A DNA stretch of 64,000 nt from Entomortierella parvispora (taxonomy: Eukaryota > Mortierellomycota > Mortierellomycetes > Mortierellales > Mortierellaceae), in the NCBI GenBank assembly GCA_963573315.1, contig OY752150.1:1-64000 (forward strand), written 5' to 3'. The position numbers and the translations under genes were made by a program. This document shows, piece after piece, positions 11,731 to 23,600 of the stretch (the first letter of the stretch is position 1; each line of letters begins with the position of its first letter). The notes beneath the pieces are model-generated. The model searched no databases and had not been told where the DNA came from. It saw only the letters and a program-made list of their open reading frames with translations.

Positions 11731-11973
11731 TGCGCGCAGGGTGTGTGTAAGGTGAATGCAAAGTGAGTGCAGGTGCAGGGTGAGTGCAGGGTGAGCGCAG
11801 GTGCAAGGTGAGTGCAGGTGCAAGGTGAGTGCAGGTGCAAGGTGAGTGCAAGGTGAGTGCAAGGTGAGTGCAAGGGGAGTGCAAGGGGAGTGTAAGGGGA
11901 GTGCAAGGTGAGTGCAAGGTGAGTGCAAGGTGTGTTCGAGGTGAGTGCAAGGTGAGTGCAAGGTGTGTGCGAG
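11731..11973 (+). repeat. GTGAGTGCAAG minisatellite (5' splice-site-like)
   Basis: A tandem array of mostly 11-bp GTGAGTGCAAG units, mixed at its start with 17-bp GTGCAAGGTGAGTGCAG forms; some units read GGGAGTGCAAG. The junctions read AAG|GTGAGT, which matches the fungal 5' splice-site consensus, so the plus strand presents roughly a dozen donor-like sites. It ends about 240 bp before the lysyl-tRNA synthetase start codon, so it lies in or next to that promoter. Confidence 0.9.
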
Positions 11974-12105
11974 GAGAGTCCCACCAAGCCACATGGCCCA
12001 TGGCCTCCCTCCAGCCTACAGCCTACTTCAGGGACCTCCTCCGGGAAACCCCCTCCTCCGTTCCCTGTCGTGCCTGTCGGTGGCTGAGTTTTGGTCTCTC
12101 GAAAT

Positions 12106-12112
12106 TGAGTCA
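12106..12112 (+). promoter_or_regulatory. TGAGTCA, Gcn4/Cpc1-type site
   Basis: TGAGTCA lies 100 bp upstream of the lysyl-tRNA synthetase start codon. It is the classic bZIP (Gcn4/Cpc1) general amino acid control element, and aminoacyl-tRNA synthetase genes are known targets of that regulon in fungi. One 7-bp match can arise by chance; its position is what makes it persuasive. Confidence 0.5.
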
Positions 12113-12211
12113 CAATCGAATCGCTTTTTTTGATGTTTTCTGTTTTCCAGAAGAAAAGAAAAGGGACGCCGATCCAAAGAAGCTTCTCTTCATCACCACT
12201 TCATTACAATC

Positions 12212-14199
12212 ATGTCTGCCCCCGCTGACGCTGCCGCCGCTGCCTCTGCTGTCGAGGATGTCAAGCTCCACCTGGATGAAGTCACTGGCGAGATGATCTC
12301 CAAGTCGTACGTTGCTACTCACCATCAGATGGATAGGACCGATTGACGGACCATGATTGATTAATTGATTGATTGATTGATTGATTGACTGGCTGACTGG
12401 ATCAAATCCCTGTTGATTGCTGACACTAACTCGTCTCCTTTTGATCACCTCATACCACAGCGAGCTCAAGAAGAGACTGAAGAACAGAGAGAAGGAGGCT
12501 AAGAAGGCCGAGAAGGCCGCTAGTGCCCCTGCCCCCGCTGCTTCTGACAAGGCTGCCAAGAAGGCTGTCTCTGCTGCTGAGGAGGAGGAGAGCTTGAACC
12601 CCAACGTATGTCTTGTGAATGCAACAAACGTGTTCATCTTGGTCAAATGACTCGAAACTAACCTCATTGCTCCCTTGATTACAGCAATACTTCGAGATCC
12701 GCTCCAAGAGAGTTGGTGCCCTTCGTGCCAACAAGGAGACCTACCCCTACCCCCACAAGTTCGAAGTCTCGATCCAATTGCCCGCCTTTATCGAGAAGTA
12801 CAGCGGATTGAAGGCTGGAGAGACTACAAATGAGATTGTCACCGTTGCTGGACGCCTTCACAACATGCGCACCATGGGCAAGCTTCGCTTCTACGATCTT
12901 CATGCCGATGGTGTCAAGGTTCAGATCACTGCCCAGGCCCAGGACTCTGAGCGCGACTTTGCCGAGGTCCACGACAACCTCCGCCGCGGTGACATTATTG
13001 GTGTCAAGGGATTTGCTGGTCGCACCCAGCCCAAGAAGGGAGGCGATGGAGAACTCTCGATTTTCCCCCATGATATCACCCTTTTGTCGCCCTGTCTCCG
13101 CATGTTGCCCACCACCCACTTCGGATTCAAGGACCAGGAGTCCCGCTACAGACAGCGTTACTTGGACTTGATCATGAACAACCATGTTCGTGACATTTTC
13201 AAGACCAGAGCCAAGATCATCAACTACCTTCGCAAGTTCTTGGACGATCAGGACTTCTTGGAGGTCGAGACCCCCATGATGAACATGATCGCCGGAGGTG
13301 CCACTGCCAAACCCTTCGTCACTCACCACAACGACCTTAACCAGGAACTGCACATGCGTATCGCCCCCGAGCTTTACCTCAAGATGTTGGTCGTCGGAGG
13401 CCTTGATCGCGTCTATGAGATTGGTCGCCAATTCAGAAACGAGTCCATGGATTTGACTCACAACCCCGAGTTCACCACAGCAGAGTTCTACATGGCCTAC
13501 GCTGATATGTTTGATGTCATGGAGATGACTGAGTCGCTTCTCGTCGGCATGGTCAAGGCCATTACCGGCACCACCAAGATCACCTACCACCCTCAGGGCA
13601 AGGACGGTCCTGCCATGGAGATTGACTTCACCCCTCCTTTCAGACGCATTGACATGATCAAGTACTTGGAGGAGAAGCTCAACACCACCTTCCCTCCTGC
13701 AGATACCCTGCACACTCCCGAGGCCACCAAGTTCTTGAGCGACCTTTGCATCAAGCACGAGGTTGATTGCAGTGCTCCTCGCACCAGCGCCCGTCTTTTG
13801 GACAAGCTCGTTGGCGACTTTATTGAGGTCGAGTGCATCAGCCCCACCTTTATCATGGGTCACCCTCAGATGATGTCCCCTCTTGCCAAGAGCCATCGCA
13901 GCGTTCCTGGTCTTTGCGAGCGTTTCGAGTGCTTTGTTGCCACCAAGGAGATTTGCAATGCCTACACCGAGTTGAACGATCCCTTTGATCAGCGTCAGCG
14001 CTTCGAGCAGCAGGCCAGCGATAAGGCCGCTGGTGATGACGAGGCTCAGTTGATTGACGAAAACTTCTGCCAGTCTTTGGAGTTCGGTCTTCCCCCTACT
14101 GGTGGATGGGGTATGGGTATTGATCGTCTCACCATGTTCCTTACTGATTCTCATCGTATCCAGGAGGTTCTCGCCTTCCCTGCCATGCGTCCTTTGTAA
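12212..14199 (+). CDS. KRS1: Lysyl-tRNA synthetase, cytosolic, class II
   Basis: This enzyme charges tRNA-Lys with lysine in the cytosol. There are three exons: 12212-12306, 12461-12605 and 12685-14199. The phases close to give 584 aa, close to the length of yeast Krs1. Residues 33-80 form the Lys/Ala-rich helical extension ([18 protein letters not shown]) typical of eukaryotic KRS for tRNA binding. An OB-fold anticodon domain follows at about 120-235 ([19 protein letters not shown]). Class II motif 1 is near residue 270 (FLEVETPMM), motif 2 near 335-350 ([15 protein letters not shown]) and motif 3 near 555 ([13 protein letters not shown]). Intron 1 carries a (TTGA)n microsatellite at about 12353-12390. 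A Gcn4-type site lies 100 bp upstream. The stop is 18 bp from the stop of the opposing WDR24 gene. This is the first intact gene from the telomere. Confidence 0.98.
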
Positions 14200-14201
14200 A
14201 C

Positions 14202-14215
14202 AATAAATTTTTATT
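14202..14215. terminator. Bidirectional poly(A) signal between KRS and WDR24
   Basis: The 18 bp between the two stop codons contain AATAAA on the plus strand (14202-14207) and AATAAA on the minus strand (14215-14210). Each gene therefore has a canonical polyadenylation signal a few bases after its stop. Cleavage 10-30 nt further on would fall inside the opposing coding sequence, so the mature 3' ends should overlap as antisense. Confidence 0.75.
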
Positions 14216-14217
14216 TT

Positions 14218-17200
14218 TCAAGTCGCTCCTGCTACCATGTATGGAATGGGGTTTCCATCCTTTGCTTCCGCGTCGAGCGAGCGATAGCTGCTGTGAACAG
14301 AACCTGAGTGAAGATGGGTATGGAGATTTTCTGACATAGTAGGCTGTTGCTGTTGAAGTTGCTGCTGTTGCTGTTGTTGCTCCTCCTGTTCTTGTTGTAT
14401 CTTGAGCATCTCTGGGAAACACTGGTGACCACAGCCTGTGGGGCATTCGGCCGACTGTGAAAACCACTCTTGCGCGTGTTGTAGATGAAACCCATGAGAA
14501 CAGTGTGTACACCAAGTGAAGATTCCTCGCACAGTCTTGTGGCAAATAGAGCAGGAACTGAGCACCTTTCTGCATCGATCGCAGGCCCAAAATCCAGATG
14601 AATCCGGGGCACCCGTCGCCAAAGGTTTCATGCAGCTGGAACAAGATGTGTGAATTGTGGTGGAGTCCTGATTCATGCTGTGGATTCCAGGGTCGTCGCA
14701 CGCCTGCGCCACGGCAGTGGCGATACTCCAGAGTTTGAATCTAGAAAGTAAATCAATGTATGAACCAAACCACTGTTGGGAGCGGCTGAACACTGGTACC
14801 CCGTTCTCTTTTGCGAGCACAAGTAGTATTGTGACGCACATCTGGACATCCCCCTGCTCTGCATAGTTTTCAAGCATCGTCTTGACTTGTTCCTGATGCG
14901 ACCAATCGCGCCTTACAGGTTGATCAGACACTTTGATCGCAAATAAGCTTGGTATGTTGGGCCTGGAGTGTGGCCTAACTGAGTCATCCGAATCATCTTC
15001 GTCATCGCCTTTCACTGTGTCTCCTTTTCGACTTGCAATCGCCTACAACAATTCAAATGAATAACGTCTCAGTAATGAATGAAGATCGACATTCTTGAGA
15101 GTTCTGCTCAATTACCTTTGGATCGGCTATAATCGTCTTTGGATCGGCTATAATCGTCTCTGCTATGAAAACAAATGGGCCGAGTGGCGGTTAAACGGAA
15201 GACTGGAACACTTCATAAAAAAAGAGGGAGGGACGTTTTTGAAACTACAGGCCTTACCTTGGGACAGAACAATAGCAGGCTCTGCCATATCGCTGTAAAA
15301 GAGCTTGATGGCCATCCATGTTTGTGAATCACGATATCTGTTGGCTTGCCAGGCTATATTTGCGTTATGTTCACATGCATCTCGGACATTCCCTGCCTCT
15401 GTTGAGTAGTTCTGAGCGCAGTAGATAAAGGCCTCGTGATTGAACATCTCGCAGTCAAAGATGCCTCCAGTTTGTCGCGTCCGATATATCATCGCCTGTA
15501 GTGCAACAAAATACGTAAGTTTGGTAACAAAGGTCTTCAGGCCGACACATTGAGCCTCAGAGAATAGTAAACACAGAGACCTACCTCTGAGCCTCCGTCC
15601 AGTGCTACTGACTTTGCATTCGCTCGGCCTGGTTTTGGCACCAGATCTTTCTCGAAAGAATCCTGTCCGCTCTTGGTAGACATTGTAAAAGCGAGCTGAC
15701 CGTAACAATTCATTGCGGCTTTTCCTGCAGGGAGAAAATCGGCCGATTGAGGCAAGCCTCGGATGAGTGTCGAAGAAAAAGTCTTGTCTTTTGAGACTGT
15801 CCAAAGTACGTCGGTGTCTTTCCAGAGGATAGAGGTGGCGTCCTTGTCATGCTGGGATAGTACATGAATAGGCACATATGGCCTTCGCACGTCGAATATC
15901 TGAACAGTCGCCTCATCTTTGAAACACGCTGCCAGGTGATAGGGCTTGTTTGGACGCCACTGCACCTTTGATGTGTACTGAATAGTGGGAATATTGTGTA
16001 GCTCTCGGCGCTTTTCATCCTCCATGTCCCAGACCTATGCAGGGATAGACGTAGTTCACAACGTGTATTAGGAAGACTCTGAGAAACGATTCACATATGA
16101 GGTGCCTGTAGCGTCAATGTACCTTTATCGTCCGATCTCGACCGCCGCTGGCGAGAAATCGCCCAGAGGGGTGATAATCCAAAGAAGTAACGAATCCCAT
16201 GTGTCCCATGAATTTTTTTTCACTCGTACTGAGATTTCGCAGGTCCCATCTCTATTCATGAAGCGACAGGGATTGATAGTCAGTAACAAAAGAAAGAGAG
16301 TAAACAGCTCTACAAATATCTCTCACCTGAATGTTTCCACTTTCGTATCCGGCGACAATATCGTTCATGGATACGGGATTAAATTGCACCTCTCGGACAA
16401 CATCTTTTGCTTCCATCACTTGTCCTGGTCGGTCCCTAGTCCGCAGATCCTACGGAAACATTTACGTGTCAAACCTCGCTTCTTCCATTCTCCTTTGCTC
16501 ACAAAGATAAAGACAACATCCGAAAATGTCATACCCAAAGGCGCACAGTGCCGTCCTGGGAGGCACTGAGCAAAAGGTTCGGCTCTTGTGGTGAGAAGCA
16601 TATCCGGTTAACAGCGCGGGTATGCTCTTTGATGGTACGGTCTATCAACATAATTGCCGAATTCTCATTATGAATATATATCCACTCAATGACAAAGTCG
16701 CGGTCAAACGCCTTGATCTTTCACCTGCCTATCTTATTTTGCGTTCCAACATCCCAAATTACGATGGGTCCATTGGTTCCTATTGTGGCAATCTTTGCGT
16801 CGCGTCCTGAAGAAGCGAGTATTAGAGAGGGAATGGATGGCACTACTGGTGGACCCGCAGTCTGCTCAAACGATTTGGTCTACCTGTTGTCGGTCCCCAT
16901 TTGACATCCATGCTCCCTGCAAAGTTGTTCCTTATCCCGACAGTTTTCAGGTTGACGGATTCTTCAGCGCCACTCTCAGTCACATTCAAGATCTTCAAAA
17001 CTATTCAAATGATCGACTCAGTAAGTAAATCCATAGCCAAGCTACAAGGCGGTCATCAGCGACTACCAGTAACTCACCGTCGCGACCCACAACTGCAACC
17101 ATGGAAAAATCTGGCGATGCAGAGAGTGCCCACAACGTTCCGTTTGTGTCGAACTTGAAAGTATTGGACCTGTTGTTGAGGGGTCTCTTGTTGGAGCGAG

Positions 17201-17606
17201 TGGGGCTGCCCACCTGGCGGTTCGACCGTGGGTGGTTGCCTCCTGACGACAAAACCAATCCCGCTGCTCCCCCTCCAGAAGTAGGTGTTGGTCCAGAGCC
17301 CATCATATTTGACACGGTAACGGCGGATACCTGAGAACCGGCCGCCGCCACAGAAGCCATGAGCGCGGCCGTGGACCCAGCCACGGAGCCAGACGAGCCG
17401 GCAACAGGGGATGGGCTGAGGCTCTGGGTCGGTCCCGACCCTTTGGGAGACGACCGCTGGCGACCACCAGCACGCCTGCTGTCAGAATTGGAGCCTCCCA
17501 GGCGCGGCGAGACGGAGAATGCGTTCATGTTTGAGGTTGTGACCGTGGCGGAAGATGGAGGGATGGTGGGATCCTTGCGCAATTTCAGCATGTCTCTGTT
17601 CATCAT
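14218..17606 (-). CDS. WDR24 homologue (SEACAT/GATOR2 subunit), WD40 + RING
   Basis: WDR24 (yeast Sea2/Rtc1) is a scaffold and RING subunit of the vacuolar/lysosomal complex that activates TORC1 by opposing GATOR1/SEACIT. I place ten exons: 17606-17078, 17000-16884, 16806-16729, 16641-16535, 16449-16327, 16251-16123, 16034-15585, 15495-15258, 15162-15116 and 15042-14218. All phases close to 880 aa. A Ser/Pro/Gly-rich N-terminus (1-160) leads into WD40 repeats (about 165-510, e.g. KEHTRAVNRICFSPQEPNLL and VWDMEDEKRR). The C-terminus (735-810) is a Cys/His zinc-ribbon plus RING (CSSC..CDRC..CSIC..CTHC..H..C), then a Gln tract. Intron 3 (16728-16642) only keeps frame with a GC donor. Exon 9 is a 47-nt exon holding a duplicated TIIADPK. 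Confidence 0.92.
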
Positions 17607-17982
17607 GGCGGGAGGAGTAGATTAGGGGGGTGTTTGTCTGTCCTGTCCTGTCCTGTCCTGTCCAGACTAGTCCTGCCTGAAAGTCGAGGCCTGCAGAGGG
17701 TGAGGAAGTGGAGTCGAGTCGAAGCGAGGGTGAGGAGAAAAAAGACAAGGGAGCAAGCATGCATGGTTCAGTGTCCGTTCAGTTCAGAAGAGTGACTTGC
17801 TCTTTTTTTTCCTTCTCTTCATGACCTTTGATGCGCGGTTCTGTGGGGTGCGTTCTCTTCGCTCTTCTTCTTTCTTCCTTTGCCCCACCTCTTTCTCTTT
17901 TCTGGACTCTGGCCGACCCGCAAACGGATAGACCGACGAACCAACACACACGCGCACACATAGACTGAGCACAGACGAGAGA
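17607..17982. promoter_or_regulatory. Divergent promoter WDR24 / LisH-WD40
   Basis: This 376-bp gap separates two start codons facing away from each other. It contains about five tandem TGTCC pentamers (about 17638-17662), a pyrimidine run on the plus strand near 17800-17900 (TTCTTTCTTCC) just upstream of the plus-strand start, and no other recognisable element. Confidence 0.55.
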
Positions 17983-20625
17983 ATGTCTTTCGATCGACGC
18001 GACCGCCTCCCGGCTTCAGACGCGGCTCTCCAGCTCGCCACCGCCCTTGGAGAGGTCCATCTCGACCCTGATCAGGAGAATGGCTCCCCCGGAAGAATGT
18101 ATGCCCCCCCCCTCCTTTGCTTTCTGTGGGATATGAGGCAGCGATGGGGATCCCAAGTTGCATCCATGTCTTTCCAACAACTGAACCTCTGTGGTTTCTA
18201 CATCCTCAATCAATGTCAACAGAATGTCTGCCATGGCTGCAACCCATAGCCATGTGGGCATGAACTCCAATAGGACAAGACCCACCGAAGATATCTTTAA
18301 CCCTCAAGATCCCCAGATTCGAGAGGTACGAAAACGTCAGGAGCTGAAAAGTAAATGTCATGAACGACAAACCTCGGATATCTGACCCTCCGTACCTTGC
18401 ATGGCGCTCAGGACATCATCCGCATGATTATGCAGTACCTAGCGGACGAGGGCTATAACGCCTCGCAGATGACGATACAGGACGAATCAAATGTCAAGTG
18501 GCACGATCGTGAAGAAAACATGAAGGAGACCCGTCGGCTGAAGAAGGCCATCCTAGGTAACAGCAACATTGGCCTTTCTTCACCATCGTCTTTTGTGGCT
18601 CAAATGATGTCGAGCAAAAACACTGACCCCAGCTTATACTTTTTTTTCATTTTCGGCCGTGCAGACGGAGAATGGGCTGAAGTAGACAAGATCTGTTCAA
18701 AACCGCTGTTCAAGAATCAAAAAAGTTTCTTATTTGCCGTTTACAAGCAGCAATACCTCGAGTACATCGAACACCGGGAGATGCAAAAGGTAAGAATGGT
18801 TAAATTTTTTGTGTCCCTGATTGAGGCGGATGGTCTTCAAGGCAACGATGCAAGTTGACTACCCAACTGTGAACGGAGTCGTGGTACTAATGGTTTTCTG
18901 TTGACGTTTTCGAGCAGGCTTTCACCTTTTTGCAAAAGCGATTGAAACCCCTGGAGCAGCATCAAAAAACACCCATCGAGTTCAAGGACCTGTGCTACTT
19001 GCTGACAACGAAATCGATCCACGACGCACCCTCCTTCAAGAACTGGGAAGGAATTGCTCAAGGTCGCGATCGGCTTATAGAGCAGTTTCAGAGCATGCTC
19101 GAGGTCGAGAACTCTGTCAAAGATGGTAGGTCTTCACCCTGCATTTGTCTTTACGTGCTTGGATATTTCAATGTCCACACCAAGATCATAGCACTGACAG
19201 CTATCTTTTTATTTTCAGGCTCGGTGTATATTCCCCCAAACAGGCTGTTGAATCTTTTGAGGCAGGCTGTTGCATACCAGATTGAAGTATCGCGGTACCA
19301 CCCAAGGATATCACCTATCGTAGAAACGCTTCTTCAGGATTTTTCTCCCTTTGTTATCCCTAACGCCACCAGGACGATCATGCAAGGACATCGCGGCAAT
19401 GTCAAATGTGCGGAATTTTTGGGAAGCGAAGGGCGCTCTATCGTTTCGGGATCAAGGTACTATATGGACTCCTGGATATTATATCGGTATGCTTTCGCGG
19501 TATACCCAGCAATTGACAATCAACATTGATACTTAGTGACAACACACTTCGCGTATGGGACACAGAATCAGGCGATTGCCTCCACATCTTGGATGGCCAT
19601 TCCTCCAGGATCTGGGATGTGTCTTCAAATGAAGCCGGAAATACTGTGGCCAGTGCGAGTGGAGACTCCACAGTCAAGATCTGGGATATCAGGGGATCAA
19701 AAACTTCGTGTCGTGCAACACTTGGTGGCCACTCTGGAGATGTTTACACGGTGAAATATCATCCTACAAGTGTAAGAAGCTACTTATTTGTTTGTGTGGG
19801 TTGTTTTTGCTGATGGAAAAGTTTCTAAGATGCATCTATCTTCTGGTTTGATCTGTTTTTAGAGCCATGTCGTCTCTGGAGGCTATGACAAAATTGTGCG
19901 CCTGCACGACTTGACGACCGGTCAAGTTGTAAAGACGTTTAGCGGTCACCATCTCGCAGTGTCCAAGGTCATTTTGAATCCGATTGGCAATTTGATCGTG
20001 AGTGGATCAAAAGACAATACAATCAAGTTTTGGGACCTTGTCTCTGGTGTCTGTATTCGAACAATCACCTCGCATTTGGGCGAAGTAACATCTGTGGCCA
20101 TGAACTCGAACGGCACTCTCCTCCTGAGTAGTTCAAAGGACAACTCCAACCGCTTATGGGACGTCCGTATGGTAAGGTTGCCTTTTGGTACCCGAAGAGC
20201 AGACTGAAAGGAGGTGCTATACAATGGACTGACATGCACCCCTGCTCAATGATAGACACGCCCTCTCCGAAAGCTGAAAGGCCATCAAAACACCTCGAAA
20301 AACTTCATTCGGGCCGGATTCGCGCACAACTCACTGTTAGTTGGAGGATCCGAGGACGGTTTAATTTATATTTGGGACCAAGAATCTGGTGACATTCTGC
20401 AAAAACTTGAAGGCCATGAAGCCATGGTTTACAACGCGGTCTGGTCTCCAAAACAGAGCATGTTTGTAAGCTCCAGTGACGACCGGACAGTCAGGACCTG
20501 GTTTTACGATGGTAAGTCCCTTTGCAGATATCATCAACTTGAGAATTGAGAGACAATTTGCAACGTGGACTCATGGAAACAATATATTTGCATTCCTGAC
20601 AACTATAGAGAAACGAGCACTATAA
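17983..20625 (+). CDS. LisH/CTLH WD40-repeat protein (SMU1-like architecture)
   Basis: I place ten exons: 17983-18098, 18223-18325, 18412-18556, 18665-18789, 18918-19125, 19219-19456, 19537-19771, 19863-20171, 20256-20511 and 20609-20625. The phases close to 583 aa. A LisH dimerisation motif is near residues 73-105 (DIIRMIMQYLADEGYNAS). A CTLH-like helical region and a PPNRLLNLLRQA segment resembling SMU1 follow. Six or seven WD40 repeats run from about 280 to the end (QGHRGNVKCAEF, DGHSSRIWDVSS, GGHSGDVYTVKY, SGHHLAVSKVIL). The last exon is only 17 nt (EKRAL and stop). The order LisH-CTLH-WD40 occurs in SMU1 (splicing) and WDR26/Gid7 (ubiquitin ligase). The linker favours SMU1, but orthology is not certain. 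It faces THO2 tail to tail, with 61 bp between stops. Confidence 0.85.
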
Positions 20626-20686
20626 ACTACGGGCTTTGAAGGAAACGATTTTCCCAATGTCTTCGAAGGTGACAACCTCGTGTTCT

Positions 20687-23600
20687 TCAACGGCGGTTCC
20701 GTCTCTTCTCGCCAGACCCGGATCTTCCTCCGCCAGAGGATCCTTGATCGCGCTGAACCCCTCGGCCGTTAGAGCCGCCCGGTACTCCTCTGCCATGACC
20801 ATCGTTAAAGCCTCTCTGGCGATTTCCGTCATTCCTACGACTGGAGTTTCAAGCGAGTTAGTTTGCAACGTTAAATTAAAGACAACATTATCCGAGAAAG
20901 ATCTTCCACACAGGCATGAAACTCACTCTCTGCCATGATCATCCTCCGTCCTCCTTGCCGTTGAAATACCAACGTCCGGTCCTCTGGAAGATCGAGATCG
21001 CAATGCACTCGTGGACAAACCAGACTCGAGCAGGTTTGTAGGCGATTGCTCTTCTTTGCGGTCATTGACAGATGGAGAGCCTCCTTTGTGAATAACAGGC
21101 GAATCTAGGGGACTACCACCATCCGTCGGTCGGTTCAGCTTGATTCTCTTCGAGCCTGTGGAAGGGTTCACTGACGCGGAAGTCGGAACCGATGATCTTG
21201 AACTTGGTTCCTGTAAAAATACGACAGACGTTGTAAAAACAAAAAGAGTTAATCCCGTTTCGCGAGATATCAACACATCATGGAACTAAACAATCTTGAC
21301 ATGACTTACGTTGGTTGACAATGGAGACGGAACATTTGCATCGAACCGCACAGGTGGTGGCATGGCAATGGTATCGGCCCTGGTCGCATCCAATGAAGAT
21401 GAAGGGGACGATTCATCTCTCTGGACATCTTTGGGAGAGTCACGATCTAGAATAATATTAAAAATGCTTTCAGCAAACGGTGTTGAAAAGACCAACGGAG
21501 TATAGAGTCTGAGGCTCATAATCTTACTGGTACCGTCAGGCTCTATATGACGCTTTCTGCTTCTGCTGTCACTGCGGCCAGAATCCTATATAAGCAGCAA
21601 TGTTAGTGTTCAAGAACTACAGCCTCTGCAGGTAGAAATCTTGAAGCCAGGGGCTTTAGTTTGGTCTTCCTATTATCCTTACCGCCAGACTTGAACCTTC
21701 ACGACGTCGCTTTGACTCCTTTTCTCTGTCAGCGCTTGTATCCCTGCTCTCACGACCTCGTTTGCGGTCTGCCGAATCAGGACGTCCTGACCTGCTCGAT
21801 GAATCTCTGGAAGACCGTGGAGCTAGACATGTAAAGAGTCACAAAACAGAGTCAACATTAATCGTTCCGCAAGACGTCCAGTTTCTCAATACTTCAGATT
21901 CATACCTTCTTCGACAGTATCCTGGCGCCGAGAAGACGCACGGCCATCACGATCTCGCGATGAGCCCTCTACCCTTGAAGAGCCGGAAGAGGAGCCCGTG
22001 CGAGAAAGCAAATTTCTGATGTCCTCGCGGCCATCGTCTCGCGGTTGTGCCTCCTCCCGACTATATTCCTGGTCCCTTGGGCTCGACCGGGCTGCCCTCT
22101 CTCGCGAAGAAGAAACAGCTGGAGGAGTTTCTTTTCCATCCCGATCACGCCTATCATCATTCCGCTTCATTGAAGACTTCCCGCGTGCGCTTTGCGGCAA
22201 CTCGTCGTGATCGCGTGGATGTCCTCGACGATCGGCCGAGGGTCGGTCCTGCTCGCGTGAAACATCGGCCCTAGGTCGGTCTCGTCCAGAATTGGCTAAT
22301 TGAGCATCAACTCTGTCTTGCTCCCTTGGATCATCTCGGGGTCTCTCGCGCCCTTGTGGACGTCTGTCACGCTCTGCTGCTTTGTCATCACTGGTAAGAT
22401 CTTTATCGCGACCTCTGTCAGATTCACGTCCTCTTGTTCTCCTATCGTCATCACGGTGCCTATCTCCATCGCGCTGGCGATCAGCCTCGCGCTCCTGTGT
22501 TTTGTCGTCAGAACCAACAGAAGACGCTGCGGCTATAGCGGAAGCCTCGACTTGACTGGCTCGCAGGTTTGAAGTACTGTCCCTCTGAACTTCGGCACGA
22601 GAGGATCCATTTCGACTCTCTCTAACATCGACAGACTCCTCTCTGGCTACATCACGAGGATCCTTCGGCGCGAATATGATTCGCGATTCTCGACCTTCAC
22701 GAGCATCGCGGAGGCCCCTGGAGTCCCTCGAATCTGCTTGATCTCGTCGACTTTCTCGTCCGTCGCGAACGTCTCGGGTGTCACGGCCATCGCGGACATC
22801 ACGATTGTCTCGAACATCACGACCATCACGATTCTCGCGACTATCACGTCCCTCACGAGAGTCTCGGTTTTCTCGACTATCCCGTGAATCCCGAGTATCA
22901 CGGCTATCACGCCCATCCCGTCCATCCGTCCTGGCTTGTTCTCGTCCATCGCCTCTATCACGAGGATCACGGGGTGCCGATTCTCTGAGGTCCTTTCGGC
23001 TTGCGGGATCTCTTGAGTCGCGACGATCTCTTGATTCACTTTGTTGAGCCGATGCGAGTTTGCTTGCTCGTAAATCTCTGTCCGTGCTTTCCAGAAGGTC
23101 ACGCATTCGATCGCGAGGGCTTTCTTTGATAACTTCCCTAGATCCATCTCGATAATGCTCTCTGCTGTCTCTGCTTTGATCTCGGGTGAGTTCTCTGGTC
23201 GCATCCTTAGCTGCCTCCCGCTTGTAATCCTTAGCAGAGTCTTTTGGAGGCTCTTGCGATTCGCGAGTGGACGGCCCTCCTTTAAGCGGTATCACAAGCA
23301 ACTCAGGGATGGCCTCTGCTCTTGCAGGATTGATGGGAGGGGCGTCCCTAGTACTCGTCTCACGCTGGTCGCGACTGGACGTTACAGAAGTCGTATCCTG
23401 GCGCGTCTCGTACGATGGCGTTCCTGGCTTGGGGGGCAGTGGCACGACTCTTCGATTCGAGGAACTAGGAGATACAGTGCCTCCGATCCTTGAGTCTTTG
23501 ACAGATGAAACACGGTCCTTTGAGCTTGCACCTGTGTTCGAGGAAGAAGATAGAGTTCGTCCACTATAACAAGCGAAAATGAATTTTAGAATCTGAGGTA

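Noticed and set aside
341-12200. Intact transposon in the subtelomere
   Set aside because: I found no transposase, reverse transcriptase or integrase motif, no terminal repeats with target duplications, and no long clean frame outside low-complexity DNA.
12679-14154. 491-codon open frame antisense to lysyl-tRNA synthetase
   Set aside because: It is a shadow of a highly codon-biased gene: C-rich third positions on the plus strand remove stops on the other strand. No family resemblance.
15163-15804. 213-codon minus frame as an independent gene
   Set aside because: It overlaps three real WDR24 exons and reads through their introns; only the exon parts match the family.
20620-20868. Separate small minus-strand gene (MQTNSLETPVVGM...)
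   Set aside because: The same DNA read in the THO2 phase after an acceptor at about 20840 gives an Arg/Gly/Asp-rich ending that continues the THO2 tail, with a stop at 20687.
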